Part shown: positions 1 to 8,732 of the stretch, piece after piece
Position numbering within the stretch: position 1 is the stretch's first letter
How the letters are laid out: each line of letters starts with the position of its first letter
NCBI GenBank assembly: GCA_016791385.1
Contig: JAEUMR010000034.1
Coordinates: 1-48,389 of the forward strand
Direction of reading: 5' to 3'
Origin: Hyphomonadaceae bacterium
GTDB taxonomy: Bacteria; Pseudomonadota; Alphaproteobacteria; Caulobacterales; Aquidulcibacteraceae
DNA length: 48,389 bases
Program-made: the position numbers and the translations under genes
The notes under the pieces: model-generated
Database searches by the model: none
Told to the model about the DNA's origin: nothing
What the model saw: only the letters and a program-made list of their open reading frames with translations

Positions 1-18
1 GTGGCTCACCCTCAGCGT

Positions 19-1152
19 TCATGCATTCCATTCCTCAGCCACGCCCGGATCGCTTTCGCGCGGCGCCCAGCGCGATTTGAGGGCCGCGAACGCCTCCCCG
101 TCAAGCAGCCGCTTGAGCGCCCATACAGCCATGCCGCGCACCAAAGGTGAAGAATCACCCAGCCGCGCTTCCGCCGCCACGGCGAGCCCGTCTTCGCCGC
201 TATTGCCGATCGCACACAGCACATTGCGCACGAAACGGTCGCGCCCGGTTCGCTTCACCGGCGTGCCGGCGAACCGCGCGCGAAACTGCGCGTCGTCCAG
301 AGCGGCCAGATCCGCCAGCGGCGCAAGACGCAGGTCTTCGCGCAGCGCGATGCGCGTCTCGCGCGCCTGCGCCGCAAACTTGTTCCACGGGCACACCGCG
401 AGGCAGTCGTCGCAGCCGAACACGCGGTTGCCGAGCGCTTCGCGAAATTCGCGCGGGATCTGCTCTTTGTGTTCGATGGTGAGGTAGGCAAGGCAACGAC
501 GCGCATCAAGCTGATAGGGCGCGGGAAACGCGTGCGTCGGGCAAACGTCGAGACAAGCGCTGCACGAGCCGCAATGATCCTCATGCGCCGCGTCCGGCGC
601 CAACTCCGCCGCGCTCAAGATGGCGCCGAGAAACAACCACGAACCATGCGTGCGTGAAACGAGGTTGGTGTGCTTGCCTTGCCAGCCAAGTCCTGCGCGC
701 TGCGCCAAAGGCTTTTCCATCAACGGCGCTGTGTCGACAAACACTTTGACCTCCGCTCCCGTCTCGCGCGCCAGCCATTGCGCCAAGCTCTTCAGCTTGC
801 CTTTGATCACGTCGTGATAGTCGCGCCGCGCCGCATACGCAGACACAAGCCCCTCTTCCTTGCGCTGCAGCAGAGCAATCGCATCGTCATCGGGCGCGTA
901 CGATTGCCCCACCAGAATTGCGCTCTGCGCCTCGGGCCACAGCGAAAGCGGATGGCCGCGCCGTTCGCTCGCCATCCAATCCATATCGCCGTGCCGCCCG
1001 AGCGCGAGAAAGTGTTCGAGCCGTCCGCCCGCAGGCCAAGGCTCACGCGCAGAGGCGACGCCGATGGCGTCGAAGCCTTGCGCCTGCGCCTGCTGGCGTA
1101 ACTTGTCTTTCAGTTCGGCCGTTCGCGTCACGACGGTTCTATGAACGAGCAT
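19..1152 (-). CDS. queG: Epoxyqueuosine reductase QueG
   Basis: QueG reduces epoxyqueuosine to queuosine in tRNA, the last step of queuosine synthesis, using cobalamin and two [4Fe-4S] clusters in the cytoplasm. The 377-residue product has the full family layout: an N-terminal cobalamin-binding region with VDTAPLMEK around residues 139-147 (D140 is the likely proton donor), a ferredoxin-like pair of cluster motifs (CGSCSACLDVCP from C194 and CDDCLAVCPWN from C247), and a HEAT-like C-terminus. I chose ATG at 1152. A longer frame reaches 1317 but would run into the oppositely oriented lipoprotein gene. GTG codons at residues 7 and 8 are alternative starts. Length and motifs match the family, so the call is firm. 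Confidence 0.95.
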   Translation of the reverse strand: MLVHRTVVTRTAELKDKLRQQAQAQGFDAIGVASAREPWPAGGRLEHFLALGRHGDMDWMASERRGHPLSLWPEAQSAILVGQSYAPDDDAIALLQRKEEGLVSAYAARRDYHDVIKGKLKSLAQWLARETGAEVKVFVDTAPLMEKPLAQRAGLGWQGKHTNLVSRTHGSWLFLGAILSAAELAPDAAHEDHCGSCSACLDVCPTHAFPAPYQLDARRCLAYLTIEHKEQIPREFREALGNRVFGCDDCLAVCPWNKFAAQARETRIALREDLRLAPLADLAALDDAQFRARFAGTPVKRTGRDRFVRNVLCAIGNSGEDGLAVAAEARLGDSSPLVRGMAVWALKRLLDGEAFAALKSRWAPRESDPGVAEEWNA

Positions 1153-1245
1153 GAAGCCGCCGTCGATTGCTCGGCGCCGCAAACTCGCCATCTCGACGCA
1201 TCTAGGATCGGCGCTATAAGGGCAGAGAGTGCGGAGGGGTATCCA

Positions 1246-2157
1246 ATGCTGCGACCAACGAACCTTGTTCGCGCCGCTGTCGCTGCGCTGGTGCTGGCGC
1301 TCGCGGCGTGCGGTCAAGCGCCCGAGCAGGCCGCCGAGGAGGCGCCTGGAGCGTCCATGTCCGAGACTTCGTCAGATACGCCCGAGGCAGCCCCGTTCTG
1401 CGCCGAAGTCGGACGCCGCGTCTCGCCTGCGGACTGCGCCGATCTCGGCCAACTCGCCGCCACCGCCGAAGCCGGCGCCGCCGCTTTCAATGCGCCTGAT
1501 CCGATGCAGCGCGGCGATATCCACACGCTGCAACTCGCGATCAGCTACGCGCCGCCCGCACCGAGTGAAAGTGCGGCCGCGACCGATCCGGGTTCGGAAA
1601 CATCGACAGCCGAGTTGAACAATGCTGGCAGCGTCACAGACCAGCTCAGTGGAGGATGCCGGTTCAATCCTGAAACCGGACAAAGCGAATGTTCGGCGCC
1701 CTCTCCTGCACCAGCGACGCCCGAAGAGATCGTCGATCCGCTGCAAGGCGAGACCGTGCAGTTCACACCGCTCGTCGGCCGCTTCATGCGCGCCGAACTG
1801 ATCGGCACAGGCTTCGAGATCACCCCGCTCACGCCCGCTTCGCAAGAAGTGCTGCACGACAGCGTGACCACATGGAGTTGGCGCGTCGTGGCGCAAGAAG
1901 GCGGCCAGCGCACGCTGACGCTGCGCACCGTCGTGGAAGGCTGCACCGCCGACGGCCAATGCTACCCGCTGCGCTCTACGAGCCAGAATTACGATGTGCA
2001 TGTCACCGTCGGCCTGCTCGGCCAAGCGCAGGATGTGCTGACCGCCGCGCCGACGTGGCTGCGGCTTCTTGCTGGCGTGCTGACCGCGCTCGCCGTTCTG
2101 GTCGGCGCCTGGTTCGGCCTGCGCAGCGCCTTCCGCAAAGGCCGCGAGGCGGCTTAA
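1246..2157 (+). CDS. Membrane-anchored lipoprotein of unknown function
   Basis: The 303-residue product begins with a lipoprotein signal (hydrophobic stretch, then LALAACGQ, with the lipobox cysteine near residue 22). An acidic, Ala/Pro/Ser-rich linker follows, then a soluble region around residues 150-265 and a C-terminal membrane segment (LRLLAGVLTALAVLVGAWFGL) ending in basic residues. It contains several cysteines, including CTADGQCYP. The start is ATG at 1246, preceded by GGAGGGG; a longer frame from 1141 lacks this and would overlap the QueG start. I do not recognise a named family. A double anchor (lipid plus transmembrane helix) suggests a periplasmic domain tied to the inner membrane, which is inference. 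Confidence 0.75.
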   Translation: MLRPTNLVRAAVAALVLALAACGQAPEQAAEEAPGASMSETSSDTPEAAPFCAEVGRRVSPADCADLGQLAATAEAGAAAFNAPDPMQRGDIHTLQLAISYAPPAPSESAAATDPGSETSTAELNNAGSVTDQLSGGCRFNPETGQSECSAPSPAPATPEEIVDPLQGETVQFTPLVGRFMRAELIGTGFEITPLTPASQEVLHDSVTTWSWRVVAQEGGQRTLTLRTVVEGCTADGQCYPLRSTSQNYDVHVTVGLLGQAQDVLTAAPTWLRLLAGVLTALAVLVGAWFGLRSAFRKGREAA

Positions 2158-2238
2158 GCCGCAATCCTCTGAGAATCGCCCTTTCGCGCGCACGCGACGC
2201 ACGCCAATGTCCGCGCGCCAAAGTTTTGGGGGACCCCC

Positions 2239-3048
2239 TTGGATCTTATCGATCTCGCCCGCGCCGCGCTGCTCGGCATCATACAAGGCCTGACGGAATT
2301 CCTGCCCGTCTCGTCGACGGCGCATTTGCTGATCAGCGAGCGTCTGCTCGGTTACGATGATCCGGGCGGCGCCTTCACCGTGATGATCCAGCTTGGCTCG
2401 ATCCTCGCGGTGATGTGGCTCTATCGGCAACGCATCTTCGATGTCGTCACCGGTTTGCCGACAAAACCTGAAGCGCGGCGCTTTGCGCTGATGCTGTTCT
2501 TGGCGTTCCTGCCGGCCGTAGCCATCGGCCTGTTGGCGGCCGACTACGTGAAGACGGTTCTCTATGAGAGCCTCGATGTCATCGCCTGGGCGCTGCTGCT
2601 CGGCGGCTTCGCCATGATGGCGATCGAGCGCTTCCGGCCCGCGCCCGAAGTAGAAGACGCCGCCAATACGCCGATTATCCGCGCCATCGGCGTCGGCTTC
2701 TTCCAGACGCTCGCGCTCATTCCCGGCGTCTCGCGCTCTGGCGCCACCATCTTCGGCGGCTTGTTGCTCGGGCTCGACCGGCGCGCCGCGGCGGAGTTCT
2801 CCTTCTTTCTCGCCATGCCGACGATGGCGGCGGCGTTCCTGCACGACTTCCTCGAAGTGAAAGATCACATCTCGTCCGATCGCATCGTCGAGATCGCGGT
2901 CGGCTTTGTGTTCGCCTTTCTCTCGGCGGCGCTCGTGGTGAAGCCGTTCCTCGGCTTCGTCACGCGCGTGGGCTTCGGCCCGTTTGCGTGGTATCGTGTC
3001 GCGCTTGGCGGCGCCCTGTTGGGCGCGCTGGCGTTGGGATGGCTGTGA
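2239..3048 (+). CDS. uppP: Undecaprenyl-diphosphatase UppP (BacA)
   Basis: This integral inner-membrane phosphatase recycles undecaprenyl pyrophosphate to the monophosphate carrier used for peptidoglycan and other envelope polymers; the family is linked to bacitracin resistance. The 269-residue protein has the family signatures: QGLTEFLPVSSTAHL at residues 16-30 and PGVSRSGAT at 162-170, amid many hydrophobic helices. It starts at TTG (2239) behind a GGGGGACC purine-rich site; no ATG fits the conserved N-terminus. Its end overlaps the DUF488 gene by 10 bases, suggesting translational coupling. The call is firm. Confidence 0.95.
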   Translation: MDLIDLARAALLGIIQGLTEFLPVSSTAHLLISERLLGYDDPGGAFTVMIQLGSILAVMWLYRQRIFDVVTGLPTKPEARRFALMLFLAFLPAVAIGLLAADYVKTVLYESLDVIAWALLLGGFAMMAIERFRPAPEVEDAANTPIIRAIGVGFFQTLALIPGVSRSGATIFGGLLLGLDRRAAAEFSFFLAMPTMAAAFLHDFLEVKDHISSDRIVEIAVGFVFAFLSAALVVKPFLGFVTRVGFGPFAWYRVALGGALLGALALGWL

Positions 3049-3497
3049 GCAAACAGGTCTGGACCATCGGTTATGAGCATGTCGGCGTGCCCGGCTTCGT
3101 CGCCGCGCTCAAAGCCGCCAAGATCAAGACCTTGATCGATGTGCGCGAAGTGGCGAACTCGCGCCGCGCCGGTTATTCGAAGAAAGCGCTTGCCGCCAGC
3201 CTCGATGCGGCCGGCATCGCTTACATTCACCTGAAGCCGCTCGGCACGCCGAAGGCGGGGCGCGAAGCGGCGCGCAAGGGCGACGCCGAGACGATGCATC
3301 GCATCTTCGAAGCCAAGCTGGTCGAACCCGAAAGCCAGCTTGCGCTGGCCGAGGCCGCCGATCTCGCCAAGCGCGGCCGCGCCTGCCTGATGTGCCTTGA
3401 GCACGATTGGCGTGACTGTCACCGCGCAATCGTGGCGCAGCACCTGGGCGCGTACGGCCTTAAGCCGGTTCACCTTTCGCCCGAACCAGCTCCATGA
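3039..3497 (+). CDS. DUF488 family protein
   Basis: This 152-residue cytoplasmic protein belongs to the DUF488 family, whose function is unknown. Visible family features are VWTIGYEH near the N-terminus, IDVREVANSRRAGYSK in the first third, and the C-terminal CLEHDWRDCHR cysteine/histidine motif. The start at 3039 overlaps the uppP stop, so the two are probably co-transcribed. The 3' end overlaps the convergent membrane-protein gene by 38 bases, an unusually long tail-to-tail coding overlap. Confidence 0.85.
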   Translation: MAVSKQVWTIGYEHVGVPGFVAALKAAKIKTLIDVREVANSRRAGYSKKALAASLDAAGIAYIHLKPLGTPKAGREAARKGDAETMHRIFEAKLVEPESQLALAEAADLAKRGRACLMCLEHDWRDCHRAIVAQHLGAYGLKPVHLSPEPAP

Positions 3498-4137
3498 CCG
3501 CGATCACCAGCAGCGCAACCCAGAACACGCCGAACGCAGCGCTGTAAAGCGACGGCGGCGCAAGCCTCGCCGCAGCGAGGCTGACGCAGACGAGCGGCGC
3601 GAACGCCAGTGCTGCAAGAATCCAGCGCTTGCGCGAGACACAGCAAAACACCGTCAGCATCGCCCCGTGCAGCGCGAGGCAGAAATACTTCATCCAGTGC
3701 CAAGGCGCGATCGGCAGCTGCGCAGCGGCGTTGGCGTAATCCTGCGTCACGCGCAATTGCGCCGTGGTTTCGATCGCATCGGCGCCGGCGCCGATCAGCG
3801 CGAACAAAATCGCCGCCCACGCAATCAAAGAACGCGTGCCGGTCGCCAGCATGATCGCGGCGAGGACGAGAAACAGCGTGTAGGCGGGAATGAAAGCGTA
3901 GAGATCGAGCCTGTTGATCGCCGTCATCGCCGCCAGCCGCGCAGGATCGGCCGGCTCGCCGAACACGCGGGCAAGATCGGCCATCGTCTCGGCGCGCTGA
4001 AAGGCGCTGACTTCGGCGCCGACGGCGCTGGGTTCATAGACCCCCTTCACTTCCGGCAGCATGCTGAAGGCGATGAACACCGCCAGCGTAGCGAGGCCGA
4101 AGATCAGCGTCGCGATGGGCCAGGGACGGCGCCTCAA
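3460..4137 (-). CDS. Multi-pass membrane protein, hypothetical
   Basis: The 225-residue product has about six hydrophobic segments: one at residues 9-26, then pairs around 80-100, 103-120, 150-170 and 172-190, and a last near 195-215. It has no catalytic motif I recognise. It starts within a 4-base ATGA overlap with the end of the upstream NDUFA9-like gene, so it is almost certainly the last gene of that minus-strand unit. Pairing with a membrane-associated reductase hints at a shared place in the inner membrane, but that is inference. Confidence 0.75.
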   Translation of the reverse strand: MRRRPWPIATLIFGLATLAVFIAFSMLPEVKGVYEPSAVGAEVSAFQRAETMADLARVFGEPADPARLAAMTAINRLDLYAFIPAYTLFLVLAAIMLATGTRSLIAWAAILFALIGAGADAIETTAQLRVTQDYANAAAQLPIAPWHWMKYFCLALHGAMLTVFCCVSRKRWILAALAFAPLVCVSLAAARLAPPSLYSAAFGVFWVALLVIAVMELVRAKGEPA

Positions 4138-5126
4138 GCAGGGTTCTGCCGGGTTTGGAACTGCCCGTACGGGCGGAAGCGCCAGATATAATTCGGCACG
4201 ATCGCTTCGATGCTTTCGAGCTGCGTCACGCCCAGATCCTGGATCGTGCCAACGCCCGCTTCCGAACCGGCGACATTATCGCGCTTCAGCAGCGTCACCT
4301 GATCGCTGGTGATCGGCGGGTCCACGAACGGGATCAGCGCGAACAGCCAGCCGACCAAGAGCCCGATCGGCTGCGCGACAAAGAACGGCAGCGGCAGCAG
4401 CGGCGCGTTGCGATCGGTTTCGCGGCGGATGAACTCGATGAGTTGGCGGAAGCTGTACGTCGCCGGCCCGCCCAATTCGTAGGTGCGCCCGCGCGCATCG
4501 CTGCGCTCGAGCGCGGCGCACACCGCGTCGGCGACATCGCCGACATAGATGGGCTGGAACTTGGTCTTGCCGCCGCCGATCAGCGGCACGAAGCCGAACA
4601 TGCCGTGCAACAGCGGGTTGCGCGCCATTTCGCCGAAGCGATTGAAGAAGCCGTCGCCGGGGCCGAACACGATCGAGGGGCGCAGCACCGTCGCCGTCGG
4701 CAACGCCTCGCGCACCGCCTCTTCGCCGCGATACTTCGTGCGCGCGTAGTTTGCGCCAGTGGGCGCAGCGCCGATGGCGGAGACGTGCGCCATCGCGCTA
4801 ATGCCGCGCCGTTTGGCCGCTTCCGCGATTGTGCGCGCCGCATCCACATGCATCGGCTCGAAGCCCTGCTTGCCGTTGTCGTGCAGCACGCCGATCAGAT
4901 TGACCACCGCGTCGGCGCCTTCGAGGGCGGCGTCGACGGACTCCGGAAAGCGCACATTGGCCTGCACCAATTGCACCTGGCCGACTTCGCCGGTGACACG
5001 CAGGCTGGCGCCCAGATGCGGGCGGCGCATCGGCACGCGCACGCGATAGCCGCGCTTGGTCAGCGCCCGCACCACTTGCGTCCCGATGAAGCCCGAGCCG
5101 CCGAAAACGACCACCAACTTGCTCAT
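4134..5126 (-). CDS. Complex I NDUFA9-family NAD(P)-binding protein
   Basis: This extended/atypical SDR protein resembles the NDUFA9 accessory subunit of respiratory complex I and bacterial NAD-dependent epimerases. The 330 residues show the Rossmann motif GGSGFIG (9-15) and a Y127-x3-K131 pair. A hydrophobic stretch near residues 245-265 (FFVAQPIGLLVGWLFALIPF) probably associates with the membrane. It follows yebC after 9 bases and overlaps the next gene by 4 bases, so the three look like one operon. Similar genes near uppP are common in alphaproteobacteria (family knowledge, not checked here). The substrate cannot be read from sequence. Confidence 0.88.
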   Translation of the reverse strand: MSKLVVVFGGSGFIGTQVVRALTKRGYRVRVPMRRPHLGASLRVTGEVGQVQLVQANVRFPESVDAALEGADAVVNLIGVLHDNGKQGFEPMHVDAARTIAEAAKRRGISAMAHVSAIGAAPTGANYARTKYRGEEAVREALPTATVLRPSIVFGPGDGFFNRFGEMARNPLLHGMFGFVPLIGGGKTKFQPIYVGDVADAVCAALERSDARGRTYELGGPATYSFRQLIEFIRRETDRNAPLLPLPFFVAQPIGLLVGWLFALIPFVDPPITSDQVTLLKRDNVAGSEAGVGTIQDLGVTQLESIEAIVPNYIWRFRPYGQFQTRQNPA

Positions 5127-5135
5127 GCGTGCTCC

Positions 5136-5882
5136 TTAAGCGCTCAACCGCGCCAGTTCCGCTTCGCTCATCTCTTCGTTCGAATAGACGTCCTGCACGT
5201 CGTCGAGATCGTCGAGTTGGGTGAGCAGCTTCATTAGCGTCTCGGCGTTGTCGCCTTCGACCGGGATGGCGATTTCCGTGCGCCAGACGAACTTGGCCGA
5301 GGCGGGATCGCCGAATTTCTTCGCCAGCGCCTGCGAGGCGGAAACCAGCGCGCCCATCTCGCAGGTGATGACGTGCTGCTCGTCCTCCACTGCGCAATCG
5401 TCGGCGCCCGCTTCGATCGCCGCTTCCAGCATGGCGTCTTCGCTCGCCGCAGAGAGCGGGTAACGGATCTCGCCGACGCGCTTCCACGCGAAGGAGACAG
5501 AATTGGTCTCGCCCATATTGCCGCCATTCTTGGCGAAGGCGGCGCGGACTTCGCCGGCGGTGCGGTTCCTGTTGTCGCTCAGGCACTCGACGATGACGCC
5601 GACCCCGCCAGGGCCGAAGCCCTCGTAGCGGATCTCTTCCAGATTCTCCCCGCCCGCGCCCGAGCCGCGGTCGATGGCGCGCTGGATATTGTCCTTCGGC
5701 ATCGACTGCGCCCGTGCGGCGGCGATGGCGCGGAACAAGCGCGGATTGGAGTCCGGGTCGGCGCCGCCGACCTTCACCGCCGCCTGCATTTCGCGGGCGA
5801 GCTTGGTGAACATCTGGGCGCGCTTTTTATCCTGCGCGCCCTTGCGGTGCATGATGTTGGCGAATTTGGAATGGCCGGCCAT
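5136..5882 (-). CDS. yebC: YebC/PmpR family regulator
   Basis: YebC-family proteins are cytoplasmic, ribosome- or DNA-associated regulators. Recent work ties some to translation of proline-rich stretches, while PmpR represses quorum-sensing genes. The 248-residue protein starts with the hallmark MAGHSKFANIMHRKGAQD and contains NGGNMGETNSVSF in the middle domain, which fits the three-domain family at normal length. In many genomes yebC sits beside ruvCAB; here the ruv genes are about 18 kb away and dispersed. No clear Shine-Dalgarno precedes ATG at 5882. Confidence 0.95.
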   Translation of the reverse strand: MAGHSKFANIMHRKGAQDKKRAQMFTKLAREMQAAVKVGGADPDSNPRLFRAIAAARAQSMPKDNIQRAIDRGSGAGGENLEEIRYEGFGPGGVGVIVECLSDNRNRTAGEVRAAFAKNGGNMGETNSVSFAWKRVGEIRYPLSAASEDAMLEAAIEAGADDCAVEDEQHVITCEMGALVSASQALAKKFGDPASAKFVWRTEIAIPVEGDNAETLMKLLTQLDDLDDVQDVYSNEEMSEAELARLSA

Positions 5883-5932
5883 GGGCGCCGCTTCTAGCCG
5901 CGCCGGGCCCCCCCCTCAAGCGGGGCGCATTA

Positions 5933-6202
5933 TCACGCCTTGCCGGGCAGCTCCCAACCCTCACGCCGGTACTCGGCCTCGGCGATACGGCGCAGCCGCG
6001 CCCTGATCTCGGCCCGCAGCGCCTCTTCCTCCTCGACGTTGCTGACCTCGGGGGGCAGCGCCGCCAGCCGTTCCGCAGCGGCGGCAAGCCGTTCTGCGGT
6101 TTTGCTCCAGCGCTCGGCGGCGGCGAGGTCGCCGCGCTTGGCGGCGCGGGCGGCTTGTTTCAGCGCGGTCTGCGCGGCCTGACGCGGGTTCGTTTCGGAC
6201 AT
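5933..6202 (-). CDS. Small charged helical protein, hypothetical
   Basis: The 89-residue product is strongly alanine-, arginine- and glutamate-rich (AARAAKRGDLAAAERWSK, then EEEEALRAEIRARLRRI), which predicts two or three long amphipathic helices and possibly a coiled coil. It has no signal peptide or recognisable domain. It lies 50 bases upstream of yebC on the same strand. Coding is supported by position and by the balanced charged composition, but this could be a chance frame in GC-rich DNA. Confidence 0.55.
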   Translation of the reverse strand: MSETNPRQAAQTALKQAARAAKRGDLAAAERWSKTAERLAAAAERLAALPPEVSNVEEEEALRAEIRARLRRIAEAEYRREGWELPGKA

Positions 6203-6791
6203 GGGTCATCCTTGCTGGCCTTGGGGCCGGAAAAGCGGAGAGCGGGGACGCGGGTGTGCGCGCCTAGCGATGCGCCGATACGGACGGCGCCACCGACGCG
6301 GACACCCGCGTCCCGTGACCTGCTTTCACCGGCGCCGTCGCCGGAGGTTTTTCACTCCGGGAGGCGGCTCAGCCGGGGGCGTGGAGGCCGCCCGAGTTCG
6401 CGGGCGATCCCTCGTGCTTCTTCCCGCGCGTTGTTCACACGGCGGGCTTCAATGCCGGCGCATGCGGGCCGCTCTTGCGAGCCCTCCCGTCTCCGCGACA
6501 CCCCTGTCCGATCCCGCCGGCAGGAGCGGCCGTTTCCGGCCCGCAGAGAAGCGCTGACATTCACGCTCGATCACATCGCTCGTCACGTTGTCCGAACAGG
6601 GATCCAACTGCTCTCCATGTGGAGCGATGGAGAGAGTGTACGCGCGGGGTGAAGGGGGGCGGATAGATTTTTTTGGGGGCGGGACGGGCGCCCTTCTCCC
6701 CCGCGAGGGGGAGAAGGTGGTCGCGCAGCGACCGGATGAGGGGGCGCAAAGGCGTGGCTCGGGGTACGCAAGCGAAGGCGACTAGGCACCG
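6203..6791. other. 589-bp non-coding stretch rich in hairpins
   Basis: No convincing gene lies here; the open frames are arginine/proline-rich, as expected for chance frames in GC-rich palindromic DNA. Inverted repeats are frequent: a perfect 13-bp pair (6245-6257 with 6302-6314) enclosing a 6-bp pair (6272-6277 with 6285-6290), CCGGCG/CGCCGG at 6329-6344, and an 8-bp pair (6611-6618 with 6627-6634). The right part holds a separate dispersed-type palindrome. From memory the 6.24-6.60 kb pattern resembles intergenic sequence recurring in other alphaproteobacterial genomes, but I cannot check that. It could be a structured RNA, a repeat family or a relic. Confidence 0.5.
6682..6745. repeat. Dispersed palindromic (REP/RIP-like) element
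   Basis: An 11-bp perfect stem (6692-6702 with 6707-6717) closes a GCGA tetraloop. It is followed at once by a second hairpin (6719-6724 with 6728-6733, loop GCA) and then CGGATGAGGGGGC. Read on the minus strand this is CCTCATCCGG..., hairpin, CCTTCTCCCC..., a layout I recognise from short intergenic repeats spread through many alphaproteobacterial genomes. It sits between the OLD gene and the hairpin-rich stretch, where it may also stop transcription or stabilise the OLD mRNA end. Confidence 0.7.
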
Positions 6792-8729
6792 CTAGGATGC
6801 GTCAAGGAGCCTGTCGACGGCCGATACCAGAGCGGCAAGCTCCGGGAACTCCGCACCAGACTCTCTCCAGAGCACCAAGCAACTTGAGGCGACAGCGGGC
6901 GTTTTTAGGCAATCGTCTCTATCCACCGCAAAGTTTGATTTTGCCTTCTCAATTGCCCTTCCAAACATCTCCTCGCCGACCTGTGCCTTCAGGTATTCTT
7001 CGATCGTCGTCTCCCAACTACAAAAGTTCGGCGAAACACCTACCGGCCAATCAACGATACTTGCCTCCTCCACACCGCATATTTTCTGAAGCTGGCGATT
7101 AAGTCTTATCTTTGCCCGCGAAGCCTCGACATTATCGGCGTGTTTCTTGTCGCTATCGAAGACCATGAAGCACGGTATGCCCAATTCCGAGAACACGACT
7201 GCTGGGCGATCGAGTTTCGTCTTCCCCTCCAAGCTTGCGAACACGATGCCTTCGTCCAACGGGTCGCGACCAAGCGAACCATAATACGCTTCAATGATAG
7301 CGCGGTCTGATGGCCCCTCGATCAAAACCACACAGCGCCCAAAGAAACCTTCTGCCACTTCAGAACCGAAGACGTGCAGGCGCGCCAAGAGTGCACTTTC
7401 AGAGAAAGCGAGCTTTTCATGCAAGCCATTGGCTTGGGCCAATCGTCGAGATACAGCCTTTAATGACGACCTCCCGACAGTCACAGCGGGCGTCCCCCCT
7501 CCCGGCTCGCGCCGTATCATTCGCAGTTTCGAGAAGTCTGGGAAATCGAAGAGCAATGGTGAGTGGGTGGTGTATAGGATTTGTATCCGTATGCCGTTTG
7601 ACTCATTGAAGGAGCGACAGAGGTCCCGAAAGACCTTTTTGAAGAGCCTTTGCTTAGTGGGGTGTTGGTACAGTTCTGGCTCCTCGATCGCGATGATAAT
7701 GTCGCTCTGAGGCTCTTCGAATGACTGCTGTTTTTCGTCAGCAGCACCGTGTTCAGCCAGATATTGCAGCACCGTCAGCACAATAGCACGCTGCAGACCA
7801 TGACCGACGCCTTCAATCGAGGTCGTAAACCCATGGTCCGTGACGGCGATCTCTGCCGCCGGCAAGTGGACAGGCAAGTCGTTCACGGCGTCCCAAGTCG
7901 CCGTAATCGTGGAGTCTTTATAGTATCGAGCCAAAATTGATGTGAGGTGCTCGTTGATTTTGATGAGGCCGGGCACCGCGTCGGGGGAGGTTAGCGCACT
8001 TAGTTTCTCCGACGCCTCGCTGACGAATTGCCTGAAAGGTGCGCTGTTCTGAATCGTTTGTCGTGCGACCGCATCGATAAGCTGTTTTACTGGAGAAGTC
8101 TTTGATTGACCGATCTCCGCACCCGCGTCTTTGACCGCTGTGACCAATACAAAATCGGTGTTCTTCTTGATCTGCCCGCTCGCCACGTTCTTGAAGCCTC
8201 GGAAACCGCCAACCCGCTTGCGAACGAGCTTGGAGGAGTTCGCAGCCTCCCAGACTTCAAAGGCTGGTTCGATTTCGTCGGCCCGCGAGATCTGAGGCAA
8301 TCCCAACTCAGGGGGCAACTCATCATATAGCTTCTTCTTTTGGGTTTTCCCTTCCTCTGCACGACAAGCGTCGAACCCCGGATAGACCATCTTGTCCACC
8401 GAATATCCGTAGTTTTCGCGTCCAGCTTCAAAGTGAAAATGTCGGGTGACGGTTAGACTGTCGTCCACCAAGTTCGCACTAAACAATTCGCGCTCAGCAG
8501 GGGTCAAATGCACGAATTCTATGGTGACTCCAATTTCCGCGCTCGTGTTGGCAGAGTGAAAATCTGTCAATTTCACACGTGGAGACGATGCAAAGAATAA
8601 GTCCAACGCGGCAATGAAGCTCGATTTGCCCGCGTTGTTCTCACCCAGCAGTACCGTGACATCATCCAAGTCCAGCGATGCTTCTTTGATCGCCCGAAAG
8701 TTCGTAACAGTAACGCGTCCCAGGCGCAT
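6792..8729 (-). CDS. OLD-family AAA ATPase / TOPRIM nuclease
   Basis: This 645-residue protein joins an SMC/ABC-like ATPase to a TOPRIM nuclease, the layout of OLD (overcoming lysogenization defect) proteins, many of which act against phages. The Walker A motif is GENNAGKSS (29-37), the signature region EGVGHGLQRA (306-315), Walker B IIIAIEEPE (344-352) and the H-loop YTTHSPLL (386-393). The TOPRIM motifs are VVLIEGPSD (467-475) and VFDSDKKHADN (523-533). It follows the KTSC gene by 3 bases. No UvrD-like helicase is adjacent, so it is not a Gabija pair. GC is clearly lower than in neighbours (29 of 60 bases in one sampled line), which suggests transfer. The substrate and any defence role are inference. 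Confidence 0.9.
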   Translation of the reverse strand: MRLGRVTVTNFRAIKEASLDLDDVTVLLGENNAGKSSFIAALDLFFASSPRVKLTDFHSANTSAEIGVTIEFVHLTPAERELFSANLVDDSLTVTRHFHFEAGRENYGYSVDKMVYPGFDACRAEEGKTQKKKLYDELPPELGLPQISRADEIEPAFEVWEAANSSKLVRKRVGGFRGFKNVASGQIKKNTDFVLVTAVKDAGAEIGQSKTSPVKQLIDAVARQTIQNSAPFRQFVSEASEKLSALTSPDAVPGLIKINEHLTSILARYYKDSTITATWDAVNDLPVHLPAAEIAVTDHGFTTSIEGVGHGLQRAIVLTVLQYLAEHGAADEKQQSFEEPQSDIIIAIEEPELYQHPTKQRLFKKVFRDLCRSFNESNGIRIQILYTTHSPLLFDFPDFSKLRMIRREPGGGTPAVTVGRSSLKAVSRRLAQANGLHEKLAFSESALLARLHVFGSEVAEGFFGRCVVLIEGPSDRAIIEAYYGSLGRDPLDEGIVFASLEGKTKLDRPAVVFSELGIPCFMVFDSDKKHADNVEASRAKIRLNRQLQKICGVEEASIVDWPVGVSPNFCSWETTIEEYLKAQVGEEMFGRAIEKAKSNFAVDRDDCLKTPAVASSCLVLWRESGAEFPELAALVSAVDRLLDAS

Positions 8730-8732
8730 GGT

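Noticed and set aside
1372-2868. 498-residue open frame opposite the lipoprotein and uppP
   Set aside because: Shadow of two real genes; composition rich in Arg, Gly and His without motifs.
6155-6789. Several 60-165 residue frames in the 6.2-6.8 kb gap
   Set aside because: They are Arg/Pro-rich, on both strands, cross hairpins and lack ribosome sites.
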